Shown here in pieces: positions 1 through 7,808 of a stretch of DNA of 42,197 nt (position 1 is its first letter; each line of letters starts with the position of its first letter). The translations under genes and the position numbers were made by a program. The DNA comes from an uncultured Bacteroidales bacterium (GTDB taxonomy: Bacteria > Bacteroidota > Bacteroidia > Bacteroidales > Muribaculaceae): assembly GCA_900547755.1 (NCBI GenBank), contig URIC01000013.1, positions 1 through 42,197 on the forward strand, read 5' to 3'. The notes beneath the pieces were generated by a model. That model saw nothing but the letters and a program-made list of their open reading frames with translations. It was not told the DNA's origin and ran no database searches.

Positions 1-55
1 AATGGAATCAGTCCTAATTTTATCTCGCTTCAAAAAGTTTTATCGGACAGCAATA

Positions 56-101
56 ATATTATTACGGGGATGTCGGCTTGCCGACATCCCCGTAATAATA
101 T
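56..101 (-). terminator. Perfect 21-bp hairpin, terminator of the Cys-rich gene
   Basis: Arms at 56-76 and 81-101 are perfectly complementary around a 4-base loop. The hairpin lies 17 bases past the stop of the minus-strand Cys-rich gene. The outer part of each arm is AT-rich, which gives a U-rich tail in either direction, so it can act as a bidirectional intrinsic terminator. Confidence 0.8.
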
Positions 102-118
102 CTATGGATTGCTTGAAG

Positions 119-763
119 TCATTTGCGGATTACTTTGCATTTAGTCTTTGATTTGTCGCAATTGTAATTACAGTTACAATTGCTCTTGTTATTTTTATTG
201 GACTTTATTTTAACGTTGGACCGGTTGGATGCGCCGGTGCAGTTTTTACAATCGTCGCAGTTGTTGCAGTTGTCGCACTTCTCGCACTTCTCGCAGTTCT
301 TACATTTCTTGCAGTCTGCGCAATATGTGCAGTTCTCACATTTTGTACAGTTTGCCGAGTAATCGCAGTTGGAACATTCCGTGCAATTCGCGCAATTTCC
401 ATTATTGTTGCATCTGGTGTCTCCGGCGCAGTTGTCGCAGTTTCTGCTCTCTTTGCAATTGACGCAGTTATCGCAATTATCGCAATTTGAGCAGTCCACG
501 CAATTATCACAGTTTTTACAGTTCGAGCATCCATTGCAGTTATTGCAATTGGTGCAGTCTGTGCAGTCTCTGCAATTGCGACAATTCTTACAACCGGGGC
601 AATTGACACAGTTCACATTGCCGTTCTCGTCGACAATATCTTGAGAAGAGTCTTCGACATCAATGACGACACCGGTGTCGACGTTGATAATACGGTAATC
701 GGCACGAAGAGCAGGGCAGCCCAGGGCCATACAGGCCAGCAGGGGGATAAATAGATTCTTCAT
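119..763 (-). CDS. Exported triplet-repeat cysteine-rich protein (unknown function)
   Basis: I do not recognise a named family. The 214-residue product starts with a Sec signal peptide (about residues 1-21, ending ALRA before DYR). Residues 22-50 are acidic and Cys-free. Residues 52-175 are built of X-(N/D/K)-Cys triplets: Cys falls at 38 of 42 positions spaced exactly three residues apart, and the four breaks (S106, D115, N121, S136) keep the same phase. A Lys/Asn-rich tail (176-214) has four more Cys. There is no CxxCH, so it is not a c-type cytochrome. Metal binding, a disulfide ladder or a structural surface fibre are possible inferences. It has its own promoter and terminator, so it is a single-gene unit. 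Opposite-strand open frames here are shadows of the repeat. Confidence 0.85.
   Translation of the reverse strand: MKNLFIPLLACMALGCPALRADYRIINVDTGVVIDVEDSSQDIVDENGNVNCVNCPGCKNCRNCRDCTDCTNCNNCNGCSNCKNCDNCVDCSNCDNCDNCVNCKESRNCDNCAGDTRCNNNGNCANCTECSNCDYSANCTKCENCTYCADCKKCKNCEKCEKCDNCNNCDDCKNCTGASNRSNVKIKSNKNNKSNCNCNYNCDKSKTKCKVIRK
239..610 (-). repeat. 9-base-period coding repeat (X-Asn/Asp-Cys triplets)
   Basis: Forty-two consecutive 9-base units encode residues 50-175 of the Cys-rich protein, and 38 end in a Cys codon. All deviations are in-register substitutions, not insertions of other length. Such short-period DNA could change length by slippage in 9-base steps without breaking the frame. 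Confidence 0.85.
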
Positions 764-824
764 ATTACATGGATATAAATTCCGCAGTTTAAACTATGCG
801 AAAAAGGTTATTGATTATTGATTA

Positions 825-856
825 CAAAAGTAGCGAAAATATTCGGCAACGACAAA
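825..856 (-). promoter_or_regulatory. Bacteroidota-type promoter of the Cys-rich gene
   Basis: On the minus strand a TTTG box (856-853) is followed after 20 bases by TACTTTTG (832-825), matching the TTTG-N19/20-TAnnTTTG consensus of Bacteroides primary-sigma promoters. The expected transcription start near 821 leaves a leader of about 58 bases before the ATG at 763. Confidence 0.65.
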
Positions 857-872
857 TAAAATGAGATAAAGT

Positions 873-916
873 ATTCCGGAAAGCCGTCAGAATCTGTTAG
901 AACGGCTTCCCGGAAT
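873..916 (-). terminator. Hairpin terminator after the lipoprotein gene
   Basis: The inverted sequences around 873-887 and 902-916 form a stem of about 15 bp with one mismatch, 17 bases past the lipoprotein stop on the minus strand, followed by a T-rich stretch. It ends the receptor-lipoprotein unit just before the promoter of the Cys-rich gene. Confidence 0.65.
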
Positions 917-932
917 TATTTTTAGCAGCCTA

Positions 933-1838
933 TTATCTGGCACAAGAGCCCTCGAATGCGCCGTTAAAGCGACCGGCGACGTTAAAGTCACACTCCACGT
1001 CGGTGAAGAGGTCTTCCGAGGGATGCAGTTCAAATGAGTTGAATTTGAAATTGGGGTATGGAACGGCGCCGTCGCCCATGCCCACGACAGGAATTATGTC
1101 TGTACCCTTGATTTCATAACCGTGGTCATGGTCTCCCTCCACTGTTAGGCCGGAGAGGGTCATCAGGGATATGGCAGGCATCTCGTCGGCAAACTTGGCG
1201 TTGTAAATCTTCACGGTAGCGGTGCGGGAATCAAGGTTCATCTCCACACCGAAGACGGGAGTTTCGGATTTGAAATTCTTGTCCTGTCCCTGCGCTGTCT
1301 TATAGGAGCTGACGGTAGTGCCTCCGTAGTAGACCCTTGTGGGGAAGGCGTGTACGCTGAATTTGCCGGGCACATTGAAGTATATGTATTGCAGTAAACT
1401 CAGAGGTGTGGTGTGGATGGTATTTTCGCCGGTATAGTACCAATAGTCCGATAGGATGCAGGCCTCGAAGCCATTTATAACATCGCCGTTGACGGATGTA
1501 AAGGGACTGTTATAGGTGAGATAGCGGTTGTAGCCGCTGGTGGCCATCATCTCGGGAGTGCGCATTTCGAAGTCACCGAATCCCTGCAGGGAGATTTTTG
1601 TCACATTCACGGTCCAGAGATTGTTTATGTCATAGCGGGTCATGGTGTAGACTGGAGTCTTGCTGAACACTACGGGCATGGACTCGTCTTCAGGAATTAT
1701 GCAGGTAGGTATCTCTCCTTTCAGCTGATATGTGCCTTGGGGCTGGTCGGGGTCCTTTTTCAGGTCGTTGTCGTCGTCACAGGCCGAGGTGGCGAACAAG
1801 AGGCCGAGGGCTGCTACGGGTAAAATGTAATTTTTCAT
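933..1838 (-). CDS. Lipoprotein paired with TonB-dependent receptor
   Basis: The 301-residue product has a lipoprotein signal: a short hydrophobic segment ending in ATSAC, followed by a run of Asp residues. The start at 1838 (MKNYIL) is preferred over an in-frame ATG at 1877, because that one lies inside the receptor gene and adds a non-signal extension. The rest is rich in beta-strand-type sequence with many Tyr/Gly and no catalytic motif I can name. It starts 25 bases after the receptor stop, so the two are almost certainly co-transcribed. By analogy with receptor-lipoprotein pairs of this phylum it may be a surface substrate-binding partner (inference); the substrate cannot be read from the sequence. 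Confidence 0.8.
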   Translation of the reverse strand: MKNYILPVAALGLLFATSACDDDNDLKKDPDQPQGTYQLKGEIPTCIIPEDESMPVVFSKTPVYTMTRYDINNLWTVNVTKISLQGFGDFEMRTPEMMATSGYNRYLTYNSPFTSVNGDVINGFEACILSDYWYYTGENTIHTTPLSLLQYIYFNVPGKFSVHAFPTRVYYGGTTVSSYKTAQGQDKNFKSETPVFGVEMNLDSRTATVKIYNAKFADEMPAISLMTLSGLTVEGDHDHGYEIKGTDIIPVVGMGDGAVPYPNFKFNSFELHPSEDLFTDVECDFNVAGRFNGAFEGSCAR

Positions 1839-1863
1839 AAGTGTATGTGTATTTAAATGATTA

Positions 1864-4119
1864 TTAGACGGATACACGCAACGTGACGCCCCAGGTGTCC
1901 GGGAGGCCGCGCTGCAAGAACTGATGCGATATGCTCATGAAGTAGAAGGTGGAATAGCGCGTGTCGGTGATGTTGCGGCCCCAGAACTGGAGGCTCCAGC
2001 GCGGGTGAGCAAAAGTGACGGAGGCGCCTAACAGCCCATAGAATGGCTGTGAAAGTGTATTGGCCTCGTCCCACCATATACGTCCGACTCCTTTGAAATT
2101 CGCTTCCACGCATACGCTGTGGCAGAATGAGAAAGGAAGGGAGAATGTATAGGCTGCCGAGGCAAAAAGGGTGTGCATGGGGGTATACGGCACATAATTG
2201 CCGGCAAAGGATTCCTTGCCGTTGTCGAACTTGTGGAACTTGGCGTGAGTGAATCCGTATGAGAGTGTGATGTCCAGGGGCGAGAGCGGTTTCAGATGTC
2301 CCGATAGTTCGGCTCCCCAGGAGTGCGTTTTGCCGGCATTGGTCATTATCCGGCCGGTGGTGAGTCCCTCGGGGAAGACCGTAAGCTGTTGGTCGGTGCA
2401 GTTTATGTAGAAGAGAGCGGCCTCGGCGCTCCATAATCCGTCGTGGGCCGCTATTCGCGCGCCTATCTCGTAGTTCCAGCTCTTCTCCGGCTTGTAGCTC
2501 ACTATTTCCGTCACATCGTAAGTCATACCTATGCCCAACAGCTGCATCAGACGTTGCTGTAGCACATCGCTGAACATTTGGGTGTTGAAGCCCCCCGCCT
2601 TGTAACCCTTGGCTACGGAAGCGTAGGCATTGGCCGTATATCCCTCCGGCGAGAAGTCGTAGAGAGCGCTCACCTTGGGAAGCAGTTCCAGGAACGAGCG
2701 GGAGATGTGTCCGGACTCGTCGATTTTGACCGGCACGTCGCGCAGACGGGATAGAGAGCCGTCTGAGTCGCGCATCAGCAGTTCGTAAGATGTGTCGCAG
2801 TGGCTCCGGTAGTCCAGCCCCGCATGTTCCCAGTCCAGCCGCAGTCCGGCTGTCAGGGTCCAGGGGCCGAGGCGCACTTCGCTGCGGTGGTAGAACGCTA
2901 TACCCATCGTGGGGTATTTGAAGTCGGAATCGAGGGGGAATTTGCGGTCGTTCCACCTGATAGGGTAATCCGGGTTGGCTTCGTTGCGGTGGTTTTCTAT
3001 CAGTTGCTCTATTCCGTAGTCCATGAACGTCACAGGGGCGTCCATATCCATTCCTTTCCAGAAGCCGAAGAAGCCGGCGAGCCAGTCGTAGACACCGCCG
3101 TTGTCGTTGCCGCGCAACACGAAGTCCTGGGTGACGGTGTTCTCACGGCGGGATTGTAAAAGGGTGAAATAGTCATCCGGGAGGAAATCCTGGTCCAGCC
3201 GCATCTTGTCGTCAAGATACTGCCAGGAGGTTATGGAAGACAGCGAGAAATGGCGGGTGTCCCATTTCACTGTCAGTCCGTCGGAGAGGAAGGTGCGCTT
3301 GTAGGAGCAAGTGTCGGCATACGCTATTTGCCCGGTAGGGATATATTCGTAAGGGTATCCTCCCTGACTTACGCGGGAAGCGGAGAAAGTATTGAGAATA
3401 TATAGCGAGGAAGAGGGTCGCCACTCGGCCTTCAGACGGGCCGAATAGTCATGGCCGTCGTCACATTTGCGCCCTGTGTGGGTGTTGGTGAAAAAGCCGT
3501 CGGTACCGCCGGCACCCACGGAAAGGGAGAGGCCCACAGGTCTGGCGAAGCGGTGGAACACTCCCGCGGATGCGTGCCAGGTGTTGCCCGAGCCGTATGA
3601 TGCCTCGGCTCTGACTCCTTGCCAGCGCAGCGGCGACAGGGTAGTGACGTTGATTAACCCGGCCATGGTGTTGCGCCCGTAAAGGGTAGACTGCGGCCCC
3701 CTCAGCATCTCGATGCTCACTATGTCGTCTATGTCGAAGTCAAAAGCATCTTTGTTCAGTATCGGCACATTGTCCACATTGAGACCGATAGCGGGTTGGT
3801 CTATGCGCGCCCCCAGTCCCCTCACATAAATTGAGGATGTCATGCGGGAACCATAGTCGGGCACATAGAAGTTCGGGATTATGTCGGCGGCGTCTCTCAC
3901 GGAGAGGATATCCAATCGCTCCACCTGTTTTTCGCCAATCGTGGAGGAAGCCGTGGCCTCCTGCGTCAATGGCGATTGTTTGATGGCGGTGACCGTAACT
4001 TCTTGCAGGACAATGGAGTCCCGCACAGCTTCCGGCAGGTCCGCCCTGACAGCGGACACACCTATACCCAAGGCTGCAAGTAGCGCTACTCCTTTACGCT
4101 TGTCGATATCCCTTTTCAT
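1864..4119 (-). CDS. TonB-dependent outer-membrane receptor
   Basis: The 751-residue protein has a signal peptide (to about residue 26, AVRA-DLP), a TonB-box-like segment (LQEVTVTA, about 37-44), a plug domain with IYVRGLG and the plug-end signature LRGPQSTLYGRNTMAGLINV, then a long beta-barrel of alternating aromatic residues. It imports a ligand across the outer membrane using TonB energy. It lacks the long N-terminal extension of SusC-type receptors, so it resembles siderophore/cofactor receptors more than SusC. No SusD gene follows; a lipoprotein of unknown family does. The start ATG sits directly at the predicted transcription start, so the mRNA may be nearly leaderless. Confidence 0.9.
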   Translation of the reverse strand: MKRDIDKRKGVALLAALGIGVSAVRADLPEAVRDSIVLQEVTVTAIKQSPLTQEATASSTIGEKQVERLDILSVRDAADIIPNFYVPDYGSRMTSSIYVRGLGARIDQPAIGLNVDNVPILNKDAFDFDIDDIVSIEMLRGPQSTLYGRNTMAGLINVTTLSPLRWQGVRAEASYGSGNTWHASAGVFHRFARPVGLSLSVGAGGTDGFFTNTHTGRKCDDGHDYSARLKAEWRPSSSLYILNTFSASRVSQGGYPYEYIPTGQIAYADTCSYKRTFLSDGLTVKWDTRHFSLSSITSWQYLDDKMRLDQDFLPDDYFTLLQSRRENTVTQDFVLRGNDNGGVYDWLAGFFGFWKGMDMDAPVTFMDYGIEQLIENHRNEANPDYPIRWNDRKFPLDSDFKYPTMGIAFYHRSEVRLGPWTLTAGLRLDWEHAGLDYRSHCDTSYELLMRDSDGSLSRLRDVPVKIDESGHISRSFLELLPKVSALYDFSPEGYTANAYASVAKGYKAGGFNTQMFSDVLQQRLMQLLGIGMTYDVTEIVSYKPEKSWNYEIGARIAAHDGLWSAEAALFYINCTDQQLTVFPEGLTTGRIMTNAGKTHSWGAELSGHLKPLSPLDITLSYGFTHAKFHKFDNGKESFAGNYVPYTPMHTLFASAAYTFSLPFSFCHSVCVEANFKGVGRIWWDEANTLSQPFYGLLGASVTFAHPRWSLQFWGRNITDTRYSTFYFMSISHQFLQRGLPDTWGVTLRVSV

Positions 4120-4123
4120 ATTG

Positions 4124-4155
4124 CAAAGTTACAAAACCGCCTTTATAGTGGCAAT
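4124..4155 (-). promoter_or_regulatory. Promoter of the TonB receptor operon, abutting the ATG
   Basis: On the minus strand an ATTG box (about 4155-4152) is followed after 20 bases by TAACTTTG (4131-4124). With the usual spacing transcription would begin near 4120, one base before the ATG at 4119. Confidence 0.6.
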
Positions 4156-4365
4156 ACTAATTAATTGTGATTTTTTCGCGGGGCTTGATTCTCGGCGAGA
4201 CCCTTCCTTATTGCGATTATCCGGACAAAATTCGCTTGGAACTTGCGCATAATCCCGAGGGGACAATTCTCTACTTATAAACCTCTGGAGGTCAAAGCAT
4301 TATCGCTTTGTTAATAAACATTAATAAATATTAACATTCAGGGGGGTAAATAGTTAATTTTTGTG
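4132..4365. other. Intergenic region between the receptor operon and the fimbrial operon
   Basis: This stretch holds no credible gene. It contains a small hairpin (4281-4292), a second one with arms 4293-4298 and 4305-4310, and then an AT-rich tract with near-repeats of ttaataaa at about 4311-4334. I looked for long inverted repeats that could flank an invertible promoter and found none. Confidence 0.5.
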
Positions 4366-4373
4366 TAATTTTG
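4366..4373 (+). promoter_or_regulatory. -7 element of the fimbrial operon
   Basis: TAATTTTG matches the TAnnTTTG -7 consensus. No good TTTG -33 box is visible at the right distance. The expected start near 4377 gives a leader of about 90 bases before the ATG at 4468. Confidence 0.5.
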
Positions 4374-4467
4374 TGCCGCGATACTATATGACAGAACCTG
4401 TATCAAATGTATTGCATAGGCTTTGGTGTCTGAATCTCAAAGGTCGCAGAATTTTAATTAACACTAT

Positions 4468-5745
4468 ATGAAAGGAATAACAAAAACAGGAATAGCCTCT
4501 GCTTTGCTTCTCTTAGGCGCGTTCAACGCTGCCGCGCAGGAGAGTGCCAGGGAGTTTACTGTTGATTTCCCGGTGGGTAGTTCCCGCCTTGATTTGACCT
4601 GGGGGGCAAACGGGCGCAGCATCTACAAGCTGACATCGTTTTTGCGGTCGGTAATGGACAATCCGAAGATGAAAATCAACGACATTACCGTGTATGGTAC
4701 CGCGTCGCCCGAGGGCAATGCGGACTTCAACAGGCGCTTGGCGATGAAGCGTCGTGATGCCCTGAGGGATGTCATCATAGAGCGTGCCATGGTGCCGGAC
4801 AGCGTCTTCACCCTCCAAGACGAATATATCCAGTGGGGGCTGCTTCGCGGCATGATAGAGCAATGTGATGCTCCTTGGCGAGATAAGGCGGTCGCTGCCA
4901 TTGACGAGAACTATGTGTCAAGCGCCGGATTCGAGACCTCAGCCCAGGTAATCAAGGCGTTGAAGCAGATTGACGGCGGCCGTGTATGGAAAGAGCTCCT
5001 GGCGGGATATTTCCCGCAGATGCGCAATGCTTCGGCCGTAGTGGTGACATTCGAGCAGCTTCCGGCGTTCCGCGAGGAATACATCGATATTCCGGTAGAC
5101 ACTGCGGTGCCCGAACCGGAGCCTGAACCCGAACCGGAAATCGTAGTCTATGAAGAGCCGGAGCATCGCTGCTTCTACATGGATATCCGTACCGATATGC
5201 TTTACGACGCTGCCCTGGTTCCCAACCTCGGTGTGGATTTTTACCTGGGTCGAAACATATCCGTAGGAGGAAATTGGCAGTATGCGTGGTGGAGCAAAGA
5301 TTCGCGCCACCGCTATTGGAGGCTCTACGGCGGCGACATCAACGCGCGCTGGTGGTTCGGCTCAATGGCCCATGAAAAACCGCTCACCGGTCACCACCTC
5401 GGCGTTTACGCCCAGATGCTGACTTACGACTTCGAGTTCGGCGACAAGGGTTACATGGCGGGCAAGCCCGGCGGTAACATCTGGGAGCGCGCCTCCTGGG
5501 GCGCCGGCGTGGAGTACGGCTTCTCACTTCCCATAGCACGTCACTTCAACATCGACTTCACGCTCGGCGTGGGTTATCTGGGCGGCACTTGCCTGGACTA
5601 TAGGGTGATAGATGACCATTACGTATGGCAGGCCACTAAGCGCCGCCACTGGTTCGGCCCCACCAAGGCTGAGATTTCGCTGGTGTGGCTGTTGGGTAAC
5701 GGAAACGTGAATACAAAGAAAGAGAAAGGAGCAGACAATGAATAA
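4468..5745 (+). CDS. DUF3575-family OmpA-like outer-membrane barrel protein of the fimbrial operon
   Basis: The 425-residue product has a signal peptide (to about residue 23, AAAQ-ES). An N-terminal OmpA-like fold (about 30-150) carries ITVYGTASPEGNADFNRRLA and RRDALRDVI. A Pro-Glu hinge (EPEPEPEPE, about 213-221) follows. The C-terminal part (about 230-410) reads as the DUF3575 barrel, with RTDMLYDAALVPNLGVDFYLG and several paired aromatic strands. It likely sits in the outer membrane and may tie the fimbria to the cell wall or membrane (inference from its constant neighbourhood with fimbrillins). Its stop overlaps the next gene's start by 8 bases, so translation is probably coupled. Confidence 0.85.
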   Translation: MKGITKTGIASALLLLGAFNAAAQESAREFTVDFPVGSSRLDLTWGANGRSIYKLTSFLRSVMDNPKMKINDITVYGTASPEGNADFNRRLAMKRRDALRDVIIERAMVPDSVFTLQDEYIQWGLLRGMIEQCDAPWRDKAVAAIDENYVSSAGFETSAQVIKALKQIDGGRVWKELLAGYFPQMRNASAVVVTFEQLPAFREEYIDIPVDTAVPEPEPEPEPEIVVYEEPEHRCFYMDIRTDMLYDAALVPNLGVDFYLGRNISVGGNWQYAWWSKDSRHRYWRLYGGDINARWWFGSMAHEKPLTGHHLGVYAQMLTYDFEFGDKGYMAGKPGGNIWERASWGAGVEYGFSLPIARHFNIDFTLGVGYLGGTCLDYRVIDDHYVWQATKRRHWFGPTKAEISLVWLLGNGNVNTKKEKGADNE

Positions 5746-6756
5746 GACGCTTTCTACCATAACTGCGGGTATGGCCGTCCTGGCGCTTTTTACTTCCTGC
5801 GACCATAAGGACCTGTGCTTTGACCACGACCAGCATGCCCTGCGCTACCAGGCTGAGATACAGGCTGCCTACACACGTGTGTGGGAGTACGGCCAACCGG
5901 GACAGACCAACTGGGAACACCAGTGGCCGTTGGACTTCAATTTCACTTACGAGTCGCTCGTCCCCGGTTTTCCCAAGGGATTGCGTGCGGTAGTCTACAA
6001 TGGTGACGGCAACAACCGAATCACCAATATGGATACTTTCCGCTGGCCGCCGGCAGCAACGACATACTGTTCTATAACAACGACACGGAGTACATCGTCT
6101 TCGACAACATGAACTCCATAGCCACGGCCACGGCTACGACGCGCACGCGCATGCGCCCCACCTACGCCGGCAGCCCGTTCCTGGCCATAGCCCGCGAGCA
6201 GACCGTGTCGGCGCCTGACATGCTGTATGGCTCCTCGATTCTGGGCTATAGCCCGGAGAAGACGCTCGCCCCCGTGCCGCTCAAGGTCAGCATGACCCCG
6301 CTCGTATTCACCTATTATATACGCTTCGAGTTCAAGAGCGGACTGAAGTACGTGGCGCTCGCGCGCGGAGCCATGGCCGGCATGGCCTACGGCGTGAACA
6401 TATATACCGGTGTCACAACCGATGAACGTTCCACCATAATGTTCGACGCGGACCTGACCGACTTCGGCACACAGGCTTTTGTGCGCTCCTTCGGCGCCCC
6501 GGCTTTCGACAACAGACACTACGGCAACAATGCCCCGGCGACATACGGCCTTAACTTGGAGGTGCGTCTGCGCAACGGCAAAATCAAGACATTCGACTTC
6601 GACATCACCGACCAGATTAAGAACCAGCCGCAGGGCGGCGTGATAGTGATACGCGGGCTGGAAATCACAGATGCCGAAGGCCAGGGAGGTTCGTCCGGTT
6701 TTGATGTGGACGTAGACGGATGGGGTGAGTACGAGGATGTCCCCATTACCCTCTGA
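5738..6756 (+). pseudogene. DUF5119-family fimbrial lipoprotein gene with a frameshift
   Basis: The first frame (5738-6112) encodes a lipoprotein signal ending FTSC and the typical start of DUF5119 proteins, up to a tga at 6110-6112. From about 6043 the other frame continues the protein, reading LAAGSNDILFYNNDTEYIVF and then on to a stop at 6754-6756. Restoring one base near 6041-6044 (for example cgcctg in place of cgctg) rejoins a protein of about 339 residues. The family is thought to serve as a fimbrial anchor or assembly lipoprotein beside DUF3575 and fimbrillin genes. The break is either a real inactivation or an assembly/read error. No slippery heptamer is present, so programmed frameshifting is unlikely. 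Confidence 0.8.
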
Positions 6757-6794
6757 TGTAAGTTGATTATTAATTATAAACCAATATTAATCAA

Positions 6795-7775
6795 ATGTTT
6801 ATGAAGAAGTTATTGTTTCTGGGAGCTGCTGCTCTGGCATTGAGCGCCACCTCCTGCTCCAGCGATGAAGACGTGAAATCACCTGCCGCCGGCGTGATTG
6901 AGTTCGGCGACCTGTTCGTGGACAACGCCACACGTGCCACTGACCTGAACAACACCAACCTCGAGGACTTCAAGGTATGGGGCTTCATGGGTTCACCGGC
7001 CGGTGTCGTGTTTGACGGCGAAACAGTGAGCAAGACCGCCGGAGTGTGGACTTACAACAACCTCCAGTACTGGACCGCCTCTAAGAGCTATTGGTTCAGC
7101 GGCGTGGCCCCCGCCACCGGCGCACACTGGACATTCACTCCTGCCGTTGCCGAGGCCGCCGAGTACAATGGCGGCGGCGTGCTGGCCTTCAACAACCGCG
7201 AGGCCAACGGCGAGCAGGACCTCATTTACGCATGGAGCGGCAAGGTGACTTGCGAGACTCCCTCTACTATGAAGAAAGTGGGCATGACGTTTGACCACAT
7301 GTTGTCTCGCGTGATGTTCACGTTCCAGAACGACATGAAGAATGTCAACACCACCATTGTGGTTAAGAACGTAAGAATCAACGATGCTTACGAGGAAGGT
7401 TCCATAGACATGACTAAGGCCAACCCCCTGTGGAGTGTATCCAAGCCTACTCTGGCACTCGGCTTCTCCGATTTCGGCGGCAACATCGCCATTACCGATA
7501 AGGGTGTGACCGGCACCAACTACCTCATTCCCGCCGACCATGCTTACAACCTTACCTTCACGGTTGAATTGTGGCAGGGCGGTAACCTGGCGGCTACCTA
7601 CAACCACGACGTCACTATGCCGCAAGTCGACATGCAGCGCGGTTACAGCTACAACTTCGTGACCAAGCTCAATGCCGATAACATTGACCCGGCTGGCAAG
7701 CTCTATCCCATCGAGTTCGAGGTTAACGCGGTCAACGACTGGAACGATGCTCCTGACACAGAAATCGTAAAATAA
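6795..7775 (+). CDS. Fimbrillin family lipoprotein (fimbrial subunit 1)
   Basis: The 326-residue product has a lipobox (SATSC; the lipidated Cys is residue 21 from the first Met, and the Met at 6801 is an equally good start). The body has the beta-rich fimbrillin pattern: YWTASKSYWFSGVAP, MTFDHMLSRVMFTF, and the C-terminal strand YPIEFEVNAVNDW. A Thr-Arg-Ala site lies at residues 46-48. In type V pili, cleavage after an Arg at this position frees the acceptor groove for strand exchange. It is a tandem paralog of the next gene and is probably a main shaft subunit. Mature subunits act outside the cell, on the outer membrane surface. Confidence 0.85.
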   Translation: MFMKKLLFLGAAALALSATSCSSDEDVKSPAAGVIEFGDLFVDNATRATDLNNTNLEDFKVWGFMGSPAGVVFDGETVSKTAGVWTYNNLQYWTASKSYWFSGVAPATGAHWTFTPAVAEAAEYNGGGVLAFNNREANGEQDLIYAWSGKVTCETPSTMKKVGMTFDHMLSRVMFTFQNDMKNVNTTIVVKNVRINDAYEEGSIDMTKANPLWSVSKPTLALGFSDFGGNIAITDKGVTGTNYLIPADHAYNLTFTVELWQGGNLAATYNHDVTMPQVDMQRGYSYNFVTKLNADNIDPAGKLYPIEFEVNAVNDWNDAPDTEIVK

Positions 7776-7808
7776 ATAATTTATTAATAATCAAAATTTT
7801 AATTAATC

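Noticed and set aside
180..644. Several open frames on both strands over the Cys-rich gene
   Set aside because: They are shadows of the 9-base repeat, low in complexity, and lack signal peptide, promoter or conserved character. The minus frame with signal peptide and in-phase Cys is the real one.
119..763. Multiheme cytochrome or modified-peptide precursor
   Set aside because: There is no CxxCH motif, and no radical SAM, cyclodehydratase or similar modifying enzyme gene nearby; a Sec signal peptide is present.
1853..2956. 367-codon minus-strand frame
   Set aside because: It lies in another phase inside the TonB receptor gene, whose plug and barrel signatures are clear; the shadow is Arg/His/Pro-rich.
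4120..4467. Invertible promoter for the fimbrial operon
   Set aside because: Such switches need a pair of longer inverted repeats around the promoter. Only short local hairpins (5-6 bp) are present, and no recombinase gene is near.
6043..6060. Programmed -1 frameshift in the DUF5119 gene
   Set aside because: There is no slippery heptamer and no clear downstream stimulatory structure; a one-base loss explains it better.
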